From: Hyphomicrobiales bacterium
GTDB lineage: Bacteria > Pseudomonadota > Alphaproteobacteria > Rhizobiales > UBA4765
Direction of reading: 5' to 3'
Assembly: GCA_027487195.1 (NCBI GenBank)
Contig: JAIYEB010000163.1
Span: 1 to 9,459 of the forward strand
Length of the DNA stretch: 9,459 nucleotides
Part shown: in pieces, positions 1 through 6,766 of the stretch
Layout of the letters: the number at the start of each line of letters is the position of its first letter
How positions within the stretch are numbered: the first letter of the stretch is position 1
The notes under the pieces: model-generated
Databases searched by the model: none
The model's input: only the letters and a program-made list of their open reading frames with translations
What the model was told of the DNA's origin: nothing
Translations under genes and position numbers: made by a program

Positions 1-368
1 AGCGCGTGTGTATTGCGAGGACCTTGGTCACGCGCCCGCGCCTGATCCTGCTTGATGAACCGTTTGGCGCCCTTGATGCCCAGACACGCCTCATCATGGG
101 CGACGAACTTCTGAAGCTGTGGCGTGAGACAGGCGCAACCGTCATGCTCATTACCCATGCGCTGGATGAAGCGGCCATGCTGGCTGACCGCGTGCTGGTG
201 ATGTCAGCGCGTCCCGGCACTTTGATTGCCGAAATCAGCACGGGCTGGCCGCGCGATCGCGACAGCAGGGTTGCGGCCGACCCGTCGTTTGGAAAGATCA
301 CCGCCGAACTCTGGTCGCATCTCAGGGATGAAAGCCTGAAGGCTGTCGGTCAGCAGGCGCGTGCATGA
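1..368 (+). CDS. NitT/TauT-type ABC transporter ATPase, C-terminal part (5' end outside window)
   Basis: This is the C-terminal 121 residues of an ABC importer ATPase of the nitrate/sulfonate/taurine (SsuB/TauB) type; the reading frame is open to the left edge, so the gene starts before the window. The fragment begins RVCIART, the stretch that normally follows the LSGGQ signature, which must lie just upstream. Walker B is LILLDEP, followed by the D-loop GALD and the switch histidine in ITHALDEA. The tail ending QQARA resembles the short regulatory tail of this family. It would power import on the cytoplasmic face of the membrane through the two permeases that follow. Its TGA stop (366-368) overlaps the ATG of the next gene. 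The substrate cannot be read from the sequence. The GTG at 6 is an internal valine codon, not a start. Confidence 0.9.
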   Translation, partial: RVCIARTLVTRPRLILLDEPFGALDAQTRLIMGDELLKLWRETGATVMLITHALDEAAMLADRVLVMSARPGTLIAEISTGWPRDRDSRVAADPSFGKITAELWSHLRDESLKAVGQQARA

Positions 369-1129
369 GCGCTGGCCATCTCAGGCATGCGGGCTGGATC
401 CGAACCGGCATTGTTGCAGGGCTTGTCGGGCTCCTGGAACTGGCGTGCCGGCTTGGCTGGTTGCCGCGCCGCACCATCATACCGCCCTCGGAGATGGTGT
501 CTGAGCTTGTTCGGCTGTTGCTGCGCGACGAGTATTGGGGCGACATCCAGGCCACGTTGACCAGCGTGGCGGTTGCGTTTGGGCTTGCACTGATCCTTGG
601 GTTTGCGGCGGGTGTTGTCATCCACGCGCTCCCACGCTTCCGGCGTGCGCTCGACCCGTTCCTTGCGACGTATTACGCCGTGCCGTTCTTTGCGTTCTAT
701 CCCGTGTTCATCGTGCTTTTCGGCATTGGTCGCGCGCCGATCATTGTCGTCGGTGTCTTGTTCGGCGTTGTCGCCATGATCATTGCCACCCTGAACGGGC
801 TTGATCGGATCCCGAAGGCTTTGACGAAGACCGCAGCGATCCTGCACCTGTCGCCGCTGGACACGGCGCTCAATGTCAAACTGCCGGCAGCGCTCCCGTA
901 TCTGTTCACAGGCGTGAAGCTGTCGATTGCCTACGCTTTCATTGGCGTCATTGCGTCCGAGTTCATTCTCGCAACTGACGGCATTGGCTACGAGATCGCC
1001 TACGCTTTCAACAATTTCCAGAACGGCACCATGTACGCGCTGATGCTGTTCATCATTGTGCTGGTGACCTGCGTCAACGCGGTGTTTCACAGGTTCGAGC
1101 AGCGTCTGATCCGCAGGAGATCGCGATGA
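365..1129 (+). CDS. ABC transporter permease, NitT/TauT (SsuC-like) family, first of a pair
   Basis: Inner-membrane permease of 254 residues, a normal length for the SsuC/TauC family (BPD_transp_1 fold). Hydrophobic segments lie at about residues 13-30, 64-88, 98-120, 124-143, 185-204 and 223-241. The cytoplasmic coupling (EAA-type) loop is at about 150-185, containing KTAAILHLSP and LPAALPYLFTG, where the ATPase docks. The PPSEM segment near residue 40 is typical of the family. The ATG start overlaps the ATPase stop as ATGA, so translational coupling is likely. It differs clearly from the next permease, so the two probably form a heterodimeric pore. Substrate unknown; nitrate, sulfonate, or pyrimidine/riboflavin-precursor type compounds are all possible for this family. 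Confidence 0.92.
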   Translation: MSAGHLRHAGWIRTGIVAGLVGLLELACRLGWLPRRTIIPPSEMVSELVRLLLRDEYWGDIQATLTSVAVAFGLALILGFAAGVVIHALPRFRRALDPFLATYYAVPFFAFYPVFIVLFGIGRAPIIVVGVLFGVVAMIIATLNGLDRIPKALTKTAAILHLSPLDTALNVKLPAALPYLFTGVKLSIAYAFIGVIASEFILATDGIGYEIAYAFNNFQNGTMYALMLFIIVLVTCVNAVFHRFEQRLIRRRSR

Positions 1130-1857
1130 GGCGCGTGCTCGACACAGGCCTCCTGATCGTTGCGCTTGGTGTGATCTGGCATGTGCTCGCCATCTCGACC
1201 AGCGAGGCTCTGGTCACGCCAGCCGAGACCATTCAGCGCATGATGGCGCAGTGGCGCAATCCCCGCTTCCTTCCCCATGTCCTCGAAACGCTGAACGCCT
1301 TCGGACTGTCGCTGCTGTTTTCAGTCGTCGGCGGGCTCATGATCGGGCTGCCTCTCGGGCTCAACCGCCTTGGGCGCGCTGTCGCGGAACCGATCCTGGT
1401 GTCGATCTATTCGCTGCCCAAGATCACGCTTTATCCGCTGATCCTGCTGGCGTTTGGTCTCGGCATGCCGGCCAAGGTCGCGTTTGGGACCATCCATGGC
1501 ATATTCCCTGTGGCGCTGTTTGCCATGAATGCGGTGGCCAATGTTGCTCCGGTCTATTTGCGGACCGCAAAGGTGTTGCGGCTGTCATATCCAGAGGCGC
1601 TACGTACCGTTGTGGTTCCAGCCGCCATCCCGGAAATTGTCTCGGGCCTTCGGATCGGCTTTTCGCTCACCATGCTTGGCGTGATCATTGGCGAGATGTT
1701 TGCCTCCCAGCGCGGGCTTGGCTTCCTTTTGATGAACGCCATCGGCCTTCACGACATTGCGACAATGCTGAGCGTTATCCTGCAGATCACGATCTTCGCC
1801 GTGATCGGCAACACGCTGCTGCTCTGGCTTGATCGCAAGCTGAAGGCGAAGCTCTAG
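1126..1857 (+). CDS. ABC transporter permease, NitT/TauT (SsuC-like) family, second of a pair
   Basis: Second inner-membrane permease, 243 residues. Hydrophobic segments fall at about 5-23, 56-78, 87-110, 117-139, 177-191 and 213-234. The EAA-type loop at about 145-178 contains AKVLRLSYPEALRTVVVPAAIPEIVSGLR, here best seen as its pieces LRLSYPEALR and VPAAIPEIVSGLR, a good match to the family. The start is an ATG overlapping the previous stop (ATGA). AGGAGA at 1115-1120, five bases upstream, is a good ribosome binding site inside the preceding gene. With its neighbours it completes the ATPase-permease-permease part of an importer. No binding protein in this orientation follows; the gene ends against a convergent TAXI-type binding protein, with the TAG stop at 1855-1857. 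Confidence 0.92.
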   Translation: MRRVLDTGLLIVALGVIWHVLAISTSEALVTPAETIQRMMAQWRNPRFLPHVLETLNAFGLSLLFSVVGGLMIGLPLGLNRLGRAVAEPILVSIYSLPKITLYPLILLAFGLGMPAKVAFGTIHGIFPVALFAMNAVANVAPVYLRTAKVLRLSYPEALRTVVVPAAIPEIVSGLRIGFSLTMLGVIIGEMFASQRGLGFLLMNAIGLHDIATMLSVILQITIFAVIGNTLLLWLDRKLKAKL

Positions 1858-2783
1858 AGAACGTCGCGCAACAGCTTCAACGCGCCGGGATGGAACGGCA
1901 CAACGCTGTTGGTCCCCGCATTCATCGCGCGTGTCCCGGACGCTGAGGCGCCAACTACGCTGACAAGGTCCTGAGCTGACAGGATGGTCCGCGTCAAAGC
2001 TTCGGCGACAGCGTCGGGCATGTCCTTGTGCGCCACGACGAAGTTCCAGGCCGCGACAGATTCAAGGGGAGCTGTCTGGCCGCGATATGTGCCGGCGGCA
2101 ACCGTGACCGGCGACATGAAGGCAAAGCGCGTCCGCATGGCCTTAACCTGTTGAGGAGACAATCCGAACAGGACTGCGTCTGAACCATTTGCCACCTCAA
2201 CAAGCGAGGGTACCGGAACAACTGCTCCCTGCCATAGGGCATCAATCGTGCCGGCCATTACCTGACGCGCGAGGTCGGCGGGCGTTCCGGAAACAATGAC
2301 TGGCCGGACCTGCGCAAACTCTGCTGCGGCGCGCAAATAGCCCTCGGCCGGGCCGTGGGCAGGCCCGGCGCCAACGCGCTTTCCATCGAGTTGTTCCAGG
2401 CTGTTGAGGCCTGATGAGCGCAACGCCGCCATCATGAAGGCGGTCTCGTACATCGGAAACAGCGCCCGCAGATTCTCAAGCCTGCGACCGTCGGCGAAGC
2501 CCGTCCCGGTTACAGCCTCGTGCACAGTCCCAAGAAAGGCTGTGGCGATCGTTGTCGACGATCCATTCACGAGCAAGAGGTTCTCGATCGAGCCCCCGGA
2601 CTGGCGCACATCAAGCCGGATGGCGCCAGAACGCTCGGCAATCTTGGCGAGCCCTTCACCGTACGGAAGGAACGCCGACCCCTGCCCGGCAGTCGCAAAG
2701 CTGAGCCTCGTCACGCTCTCACCGGCTGCGAAGGAGGAGGAGATCGCACTCGCAGAGATCATTTTGGCAGCGCGGCGGGTCAT
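1854..2783 (-). CDS. TAXI-family (TRAP-type) solute-binding protein
   Basis: Protein of 309 residues resembling TAXI solute receptors, which normally deliver small organic acids or amino acids to a fused TRAP permease. Family-like features are TAGQGSAFLPYGEGLAKI (31-48), QSGGSIENLLLVNG (61-74), LRALFPMYE (105-113), LDGKRVGAGP (132-141), MSPVTVAAGTYRGQ (223-236) and a C-terminal VPFHPGA (295-301). The ATG at 2783 has GGAGA eleven bases upstream, and an in-frame stop follows nine codons further upstream with no other start, so this start is secure. The export signal is weak: MTRRAAK, then a poorly hydrophobic Ser/Ala stretch, with mature-like sequence from about residue 24. A Tat route is conceivable but unproven. 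No TRAP membrane subunit is in the window. It could be an orphan receptor, or it could have been co-opted by the convergent ABC permeases; the sequence does not decide. Confidence 0.85.
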   Translation of the reverse strand: MTRRAAKMISASAISSSFAAGESVTRLSFATAGQGSAFLPYGEGLAKIAERSGAIRLDVRQSGGSIENLLLVNGSSTTIATAFLGTVHEAVTGTGFADGRRLENLRALFPMYETAFMMAALRSSGLNSLEQLDGKRVGAGPAHGPAEGYLRAAAEFAQVRPVIVSGTPADLARQVMAGTIDALWQGAVVPVPSLVEVANGSDAVLFGLSPQQVKAMRTRFAFMSPVTVAAGTYRGQTAPLESVAAWNFVVAHKDMPDAVAEALTRTILSAQDLVSVVGASASGTRAMNAGTNSVVPFHPGALKLLRDVL

Positions 2784-2917
2784 GAACTTCGATGTCTCCG
2801 GAGCTTGAACTCAAGAGAAGAGCATTGCGCCATACGCACTCATGGGCAACCGCCAACAGGACATGGATCCACGCGATCCGCTCATGTGGTCCGTGCCAAC
2901 AAAGGGCTGATCATTGG

Positions 2918-2943
2918 CCCATTTCCTTTGCCCATGTCCTTTG
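2918..2943. repeat. 13-bp tandem direct repeat, two copies
   Basis: The unit CCCATTTCCTTTG (2918-2930) is followed directly by CCCATGTCCTTTG (2931-2943), with one mismatch. It lies in the non-coding region upstream of sitA. It could be a slippage product or a binding site; no known operator is recognised. Confidence 0.6.
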
Positions 2944-2953
2944 CCCCGTTACC

Positions 2954-2975
2954 GGGCCCTCAACCCCAGGGGCCT
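2954..2975. other. Possible GC-rich hairpin upstream of sitA
   Basis: GGCCC (2955-2959) pairs with GGGCC (2970-2974). One G-T pair on each side could extend the stem around an eight-base loop. No T-run follows on the plus strand, so it is not a standard intrinsic terminator. It may be a chance structure. Confidence 0.3.
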
Positions 2976-3054
2976 TCTCAAGCCAACGGTCGCACGCCAG
3001 CACCCGCAACGACGCGGCCTGAAGCGCAAAGACACATCGGACGCCAAAAGTCAG

Positions 3055-3077
3055 TTGCAAATCATTCTCAATTGCAA
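3055..3077. promoter_or_regulatory. Fur/Mur-type metalloregulator operator upstream of sitABCD
   Basis: The site is a perfect inverted repeat TTGCAA-N11-TTGCAA (3055-3060 and 3072-3077). The central AATCATTCTCA, read on the other strand as TGAGAATGATT, resembles the core of proteobacterial Fur boxes. It ends 43 bases before the sitA ATG, where a repressor would block transcription. Known: in several rhizobia sitABCD is repressed by the Fur-family protein Mur/Fur with manganese. Inferred: the same control here. A second AT-rich patch, AATAATGAT (3096-3104), could be an additional half site or the -10 region. Confidence 0.6.
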
Positions 3078-3101
3078 TACGAGAGCTGTCTGGACAATAA
3101 T
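3072..3101 (+). promoter_or_regulatory. Candidate sitABCD promoter overlapping the operator
   Basis: A possible -35 box, TTGCAA (3072-3077), is separated by 18 bases from a possible -10 box, AATAAT (3096-3101). The -35 box is the right arm of the Fur-type palindrome, so repressor and polymerase would compete. The implied start of transcription near 3108 would leave a very short leader, which lowers confidence. Confidence 0.35.
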
Positions 3102-3119
3102 GATCTGCGAGGCTCTTTG

Positions 3120-4031
3120 ATGACCGCTCTCTCCCGTCGTGCTCTGCTCAGTTCTGGCCTTGCCATGGGCCTTGCGGCTCCTGCACTTGCGCAAACGCCG
3201 CGCGGCTCTGGCCGACCGCTGCGTGTCGCGACGACCTTCACAATCATTCAGGACATTGCACAGAACGTGGCTGGCACGGCGGCTGTGGTCGACTCCATCA
3301 CCCGACCCGGCGCAGAGATCCATGACTATCAGCCCACGCCGCTGGATGTCGTTCGCGCGCAGTCTGCTGATCTTGTGCTTTGGAACGGGCTCAATCTCGA
3401 GCGCTGGTTCGAGCGTTTCTTCGCCAATCTGCAGAATGTCCGCAGTGCGACGGTGACTGAGAGCATACAGCCCATTCCAATTGCCGATGGCCCCTATCAG
3501 GGCCTGCCCAATCCGCATGCCTGGATGTCTGTCACTAGCGCCCTTGTCTATGTCGAGAATATCCGGCGTGCACTTGGCGCAGCTGACCCAGGCAATGCCG
3601 CAACCTATGACCAGAATGCCCGCACCTACAGCGAGCGGCTGCGCGCCCTTGATGCGCCGCTCCGGCGCAGGCTCAACGCCATTCCCGAGGCACAGCGCTG
3701 GCTCGTCACATCGGAAGGTGCGTTCAGCTATCTCACCCGCGACTACGGCTTTCGCGAAGCCTATCTCTGGCCGATCAATGCGGACGAGCAGGGCACCCCG
3801 CAGCAGGTCCGCGCTTTGATCAATACAGTTCGGCGGAATCGAATTCCCGTTGTGTTTTCCGAGTCAACGGTATCCGATCGGCCAGCGCGCCAGGTGGCGC
3901 GTGAGACTGGCGCGCGGTACGGCGGTGTGCTGTTTGTAGACAGCCTGTCGGATGCGCGCGGGCCGGTGCCTACCTTCGAGAAGCTTCTCGAAGTGACGGT
4001 GGATCGTATTGCAAAGGGATTTGGTCAGTGA
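3120..4031 (+). CDS. sitA: SitA: manganese/iron ABC transporter substrate-binding protein
   Basis: Periplasmic binding protein of 303 residues of the cluster A-I metal family (SitA/YfeA/MntC). A twin-arginine signal is visible: SRRALLSSG at 5-13, a hydrophobic stretch, then APALA with cleavage likely after residue 24. The expected four metal ligands are His68 (EIHDY), His133 (NPHAW), Glu199 (TSEGAF) and Asp274 (FVDSLSD). Family blocks NLERWFERF, WPINADEQGTPQQVR and FSESTVSD match SitA closely. There is no His-rich loop as in ZnuA, so manganese or ferrous iron is more likely than zinc. ATG 3120 is chosen because GAGG (3109-3112) lies seven bases upstream and the signal peptide starts there; the frame stays open upstream to 2520, but that part lies antisense to the TAXI gene. 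The stop overlaps the sitB start (GTGA). Confidence 0.95.
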   Translation: MTALSRRALLSSGLAMGLAAPALAQTPRGSGRPLRVATTFTIIQDIAQNVAGTAAVVDSITRPGAEIHDYQPTPLDVVRAQSADLVLWNGLNLERWFERFFANLQNVRSATVTESIQPIPIADGPYQGLPNPHAWMSVTSALVYVENIRRALGAADPGNAATYDQNARTYSERLRALDAPLRRRLNAIPEAQRWLVTSEGAFSYLTRDYGFREAYLWPINADEQGTPQQVRALINTVRRNRIPVVFSESTVSDRPARQVARETGARYGGVLFVDSLSDARGPVPTFEKLLEVTVDRIAKGFGQ

Positions 4032-4906
4032 CAGCACAAAGTGCCGGCATTTCCGTCTCGGAACTGTCGGTCGTCTACCCCAACGGACACCGCGCGCTGA
4101 CGAATGCTTCATTCGCATTGAACGCCGGGCGGGTCTGTGGACTTGTCGGCGTGAACGGGTCTGGCAAGTCCACCCTGTTCAAGGCCTTGACCGGCTTCCT
4201 GACGCCAACATCTGGCACTGTGACGATTGCTGGCCTGCCCATCCGCGACGCGCTGAAGAAGCGGCTGGTCGCCTACGTTCCGCAAAGTGAGGAAGTCGAC
4301 TGGACCTTTCCGGTTCTGGTTGAAGATGTGGCCATGATGGGCCGCTATGCGCACATGGGCATCTTGCGGATCCCCAAGGCCAGGGACAGGCAGGTTGTCG
4401 ATGAGGCGCTTGAGCGCGTCGGGATGGGTGCGTATCGCAAGCGCCAGATTGGCGAACTTTCCGGCGGGCAAAAGAAGCGTGTGTTCCTGGCGCGGGCGCT
4501 CGCGCAGGATGCAAAGGTCCTGTTGCTGGATGAGCCCTTCACCGGCGTTGATGTCACAACCGAGAACGCAATTGTCTCCCTGATGCGCGCATTGGCGAAG
4601 GAGGGTCGGCTCATTCTGGTCTCGACCCACAATCTCGGATCGGTTCCGGACTTTTGCGACGATGTGGTTCTCGTCAACAAGACGATCATTGCCTACGGAC
4701 CGGTCGCAACAACCTTCACGCAGGCGCACCTTGCAACAGCCTTTGGCGGTGTGCTGCGCCACTTCCGGCTCGAGGGCGATGCGCTGCATGATGATGCCGA
4801 TGGGCGCAGCCTCACCGTGATTACAGATGATGAGCGACCGCTTGTTTTCTACGGGGAGAAAGCAAACGAGAAGATGGTCAACCGCCCGGAGGATGAACGC
4901 ACGTGA
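4028..4906 (+). CDS. sitB: SitB: manganese/iron ABC transporter ATPase
   Basis: Cytoplasmic ATPase of 292 residues that drives metal import by SitABCD. All motifs are intact: Walker A GVNGSGKST (41-49), Q-loop Gln86 (VPQSEEVDW), signature LSGGQ (144-148), Walker B VLLLDEP (164-170), D-loop GVD (173-175) and switch His201 (STHN). The C-terminal extension with RHFRLEG (244-250), HDDADGRSLTVITDDERPL (254-272) and VFYGEK is typical of SitB/YfeB proteins rather than ZnuC. The start is GTG at 4028, within the sitA stop; AAGGGA at 4014-4019 is a good ribosome binding site eight bases upstream. It overlaps sitC by four bases. Confidence 0.95.
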   Translation: MTAQSAGISVSELSVVYPNGHRALTNASFALNAGRVCGLVGVNGSGKSTLFKALTGFLTPTSGTVTIAGLPIRDALKKRLVAYVPQSEEVDWTFPVLVEDVAMMGRYAHMGILRIPKARDRQVVDEALERVGMGAYRKRQIGELSGGQKKRVFLARALAQDAKVLLLDEPFTGVDVTTENAIVSLMRALAKEGRLILVSTHNLGSVPDFCDDVVLVNKTIIAYGPVATTFTQAHLATAFGGVLRHFRLEGDALHDDADGRSLTVITDDERPLVFYGEKANEKMVNRPEDERT

Positions 4907-5751
4907 TCGAAGCGCTCCTCGAGCCCTTCTCATACGAGTACATGACGCGTGCCATCTGGGTATCGGCGCTTGTGGGTGGCGTGTGCGCGTTTCTCTCAGG
5001 CTTTTTGATCATGAAAGGTCTGTCGCTCATGGGCGATGCGCTGGCCCATTCGGTCGTGCCGGGTGTTGCGCTCGCCTACCTTTTGCATCTGCCCTATGCC
5101 GCCGGCGCGTTCTTCTCAGGCCTTCTGGCAGCGCTTGGCATGGCGTGGGTCAAGCGCATCACGCAACTGCGCGAGGATGCTGTCATCGGTCTTGTGTTCA
5201 CGACCTTCTTTGCCGTTGGCCTTCTGATCGTTTCAATCAACCCGACCGCCATCAATGTGCAGACCATTGTGCTTGGCAACATTCTGGCCATCTCCAATGA
5301 GGATGTGGTCCAGGTCGTCATTGTGGCTGGCATATCGATCGGGCTGCTGCTCCTGTTCTGGCGCGACCTGATGGTGGTGTTTTTCGACGAAACCCATGCG
5401 CGCAGCATCGGTCTCAGGGTCGATGCGCTGAAACTTCTGTTCTTCACGCTGCTTGCGGCCTGCACGGTTGCGGCGCTTCAGACCGTTGGTGCGATCCTTG
5501 TGATCGCCATGGTCGTGACACCCGGCGCGACGGCCTACCTGTTGACGGATCGATTTGGCCGGATGATCGCGCTTTCGGTCGTGATCGGTGCAAGCACCAA
5601 CGCCGTTGGCGCCTATGCGTCCTTCTTCCTCGACGGGGCCACAGGCGGACTGATTGTTGTGCTCCAGACCATTGTGTTTCTGTGCGCCTACCTGTTCGCG
5701 CCCAAACACGGCAGGCTCGCGCAAATGCGACTGCAAAAGAGCGTGTCATGA
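4903..5751 (+). CDS. sitC: SitC: manganese/iron ABC transporter permease
   Basis: Inner-membrane permease of 282 residues in the ABC-3 (metal) permease family. It has about eight hydrophobic segments, and the conserved LMGDALAHSVVPGVALAY block at 42-59. Other SitC-like blocks are REDAVIGLVFTTFFAVGL (90-107), QTIVLGNIL (120-128), FFDETHARSIG (160-170) and QTVGAILVIAMVVTPGATAY (193-212). It forms the metal channel with SitD. The start is GTG at 4903 within the sitB stop; GGAGGA at 4888-4893 gives a strong ribosome binding site nine bases upstream, and the N-terminal LLEPFSYEYM is family-like, supporting this start over the ATG at 4942. Confidence 0.95.
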   Translation: MIEALLEPFSYEYMTRAIWVSALVGGVCAFLSGFLIMKGLSLMGDALAHSVVPGVALAYLLHLPYAAGAFFSGLLAALGMAWVKRITQLREDAVIGLVFTTFFAVGLLIVSINPTAINVQTIVLGNILAISNEDVVQVVIVAGISIGLLLLFWRDLMVVFFDETHARSIGLRVDALKLLFFTLLAACTVAALQTVGAILVIAMVVTPGATAYLLTDRFGRMIALSVVIGASTNAVGAYASFFLDGATGGLIVVLQTIVFLCAYLFAPKHGRLAQMRLQKSVS

Positions 5752-6584
5752 TGGCGCTTGAGGCCTGGCTCTGGACACCGCTGACCTATGATTTCATGCG
5801 CCGTGGGTTGATCATGGCCGTGCTGGTCGCCAGCGTCTGCGCGGTCCTGTCCTGCTATCTCGTGCTGAAGGGCTGGGCGCTTCTGGGCGATGCAATCTCA
5901 CACGCCGTTCTGCCGGGCGTGGTGCTTGCAGCGGTTCTCGGCCTGCCGCTCGCCGTTGGCGCCTTTGCGGCCGGGCTGTTCTGCGCGGCCGCAACCGGGC
6001 ACCTCACCGCGACATCGCGCCTTAAGGAGGACACGGTCATGGCGATCGTCTTCTCCGGCCTGTTTGCTGTGGGCCTTGTCCTGCTGTCAGCCCTGCGGGT
6101 CCCTGATCTCCATGTCGGCCACATCCTGTTTGGCAACATGCTCGGAGTGACATGGGCGGATATCATCGAGAGCGGCGTCGTCGTTGTTGCTGTCCTTGTG
6201 ATTGTCCTGATCAAGCGGCGCGATCTGATGCTGTTTTGCTTTGACGCGACCTATGCCCGCGCGATCGGGATCAACGTCACGCTTCTGCATTATGGGCTTT
6301 TGACGCTCGTGGCGCTTGCCATTGTCGCAGCTCTCAAGGCCGTTGGTGTGATCCTGGTCATTGCCATGCTGATCGCGCCCGGCGCTGTCGCATTCCTGAC
6401 CGTGCGCCGGTTTGAACACATGCTGCCGCTTGCCGTGGGCGTGGCGGTTGCCTCGGCCGTTGTAGGAACGATCATGAGCTTCTCGCTCGATGTCGCGCCT
6501 GGCCCCTTGATCGTCGTACTGCAGGCCCTGGCGTTCATCGTGGCGCTTGCGCGACGGCAATGGCGAGCATCCGCAATCGCGTGA
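5748..6584 (+). CDS. sitD: SitD: manganese/iron ABC transporter permease
   Basis: Second ABC-3 family permease, 278 residues, paralogous to SitC: the block LLGDAISHAVLPGVVLA (45-61) mirrors the equivalent SitC block, and RLKEDTVMAIVFSGLFAVGL (91-110), HILFGNMLGV (125-134), FDATYARAIG (165-174) and KAVGVILVIAMLIAPGAVAFL (197-217) follow in the same order. It completes the heterodimeric channel. The start is the first of two adjacent ATG codons (5748 or 5751); the first overlaps the sitC stop as ATGA, matching the other junctions. The frame is open upstream to 5682, but that part lies inside sitC. It is the last gene of the operon, since the next gene is convergent. Confidence 0.94.
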   Translation: MMALEAWLWTPLTYDFMRRGLIMAVLVASVCAVLSCYLVLKGWALLGDAISHAVLPGVVLAAVLGLPLAVGAFAAGLFCAAATGHLTATSRLKEDTVMAIVFSGLFAVGLVLLSALRVPDLHVGHILFGNMLGVTWADIIESGVVVVAVLVIVLIKRRDLMLFCFDATYARAIGINVTLLHYGLLTLVALAIVAALKAVGVILVIAMLIAPGAVAFLTVRRFEHMLPLAVGVAVASAVVGTIMSFSLDVAPGPLIVVLQALAFIVALARRQWRASAIA

Positions 6585-6766
6585 CACGAAGAATGCAATC
6601 AACGCAGATCCGGTGAATCAGCGCCAAACCGGGCTGGTCGGCTGTGTCGTAAAAGACTGACGCAGCCATCCTTCCTCGGCACTCAAAGAGATCAGCCGGC
6701 AACAGTGGCAATGTCGCGAGCTGGCACCTTTACCAATAGCCCTACTGCCTGCGCGCAATGCCGGCG
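6585..6766. other. Convergent intergenic spacer after sitD
   Basis: A 182-base spacer between two convergent genes, with no credible gene. Terminators are expected here, but I see no hairpin followed by a T-run on either strand. Only weak inverted repeats appear: CCGGT/ACCGG at 6610-6632, and an imperfect CCTGCGC/GCGTCAGG at 6748-6771 overlapping the lyase stop. Confidence 0.6.

Larger units (their letters stand above)
2784..3119. other. Divergent intergenic control region between the TAXI gene and sitA
   Basis: Stretch of 336 bases without a credible gene. The sitA-proximal end (3055-3112) holds a Fur-type palindrome, a possible promoter and the sitA ribosome binding site. The middle holds a 13-bp tandem repeat (2918-2943) and a GC-rich hairpin (2954-2975). 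The TAXI gene promoter must lie in the left part, but I cannot point to convincing -35/-10 boxes. Short open frames here (for example 2914-3120) have no recognisable composition, family or ribosome binding site. Confidence 0.7.

Noticed and set aside
350..1090. A 246-codon minus-strand open frame over the first permease
   Set aside because: Its composition is the Gln/Asp/Arg/His-rich pattern expected from reading a membrane protein gene backwards, and it lies opposite a well-supported permease.
1837..1878. A hairpin terminator at the convergent junction
   Set aside because: The pairing arms are only six bases, with loops of about 19-29 bases and no T-run. It cannot be called a terminator.
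2520..3119. A 200-residue N-terminal extension of sitA in the same open frame
   Set aside because: It lies antisense to the TAXI gene and through the operator region. The signal peptide and ribosome binding site place the start at 3120.
2914..3120. A possible 68-residue leader peptide ahead of sitA
   Set aside because: It has no ribosome binding site, runs through the predicted operator and promoter, and has no family-like sequence.
4109..4933. A 274-codon minus-strand open frame over sitB
   Set aside because: It is opposite an ATPase with every motif intact and has no recognisable domain of its own.
3120..6584. A zinc (ZnuABC) transporter assignment
   Set aside because: There is no His-rich loop in the binding protein, the fourth ligand is Asp274, and there are two permease genes with SitC/SitD-type sequence. 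A Mn/Fe Sit system fits better.
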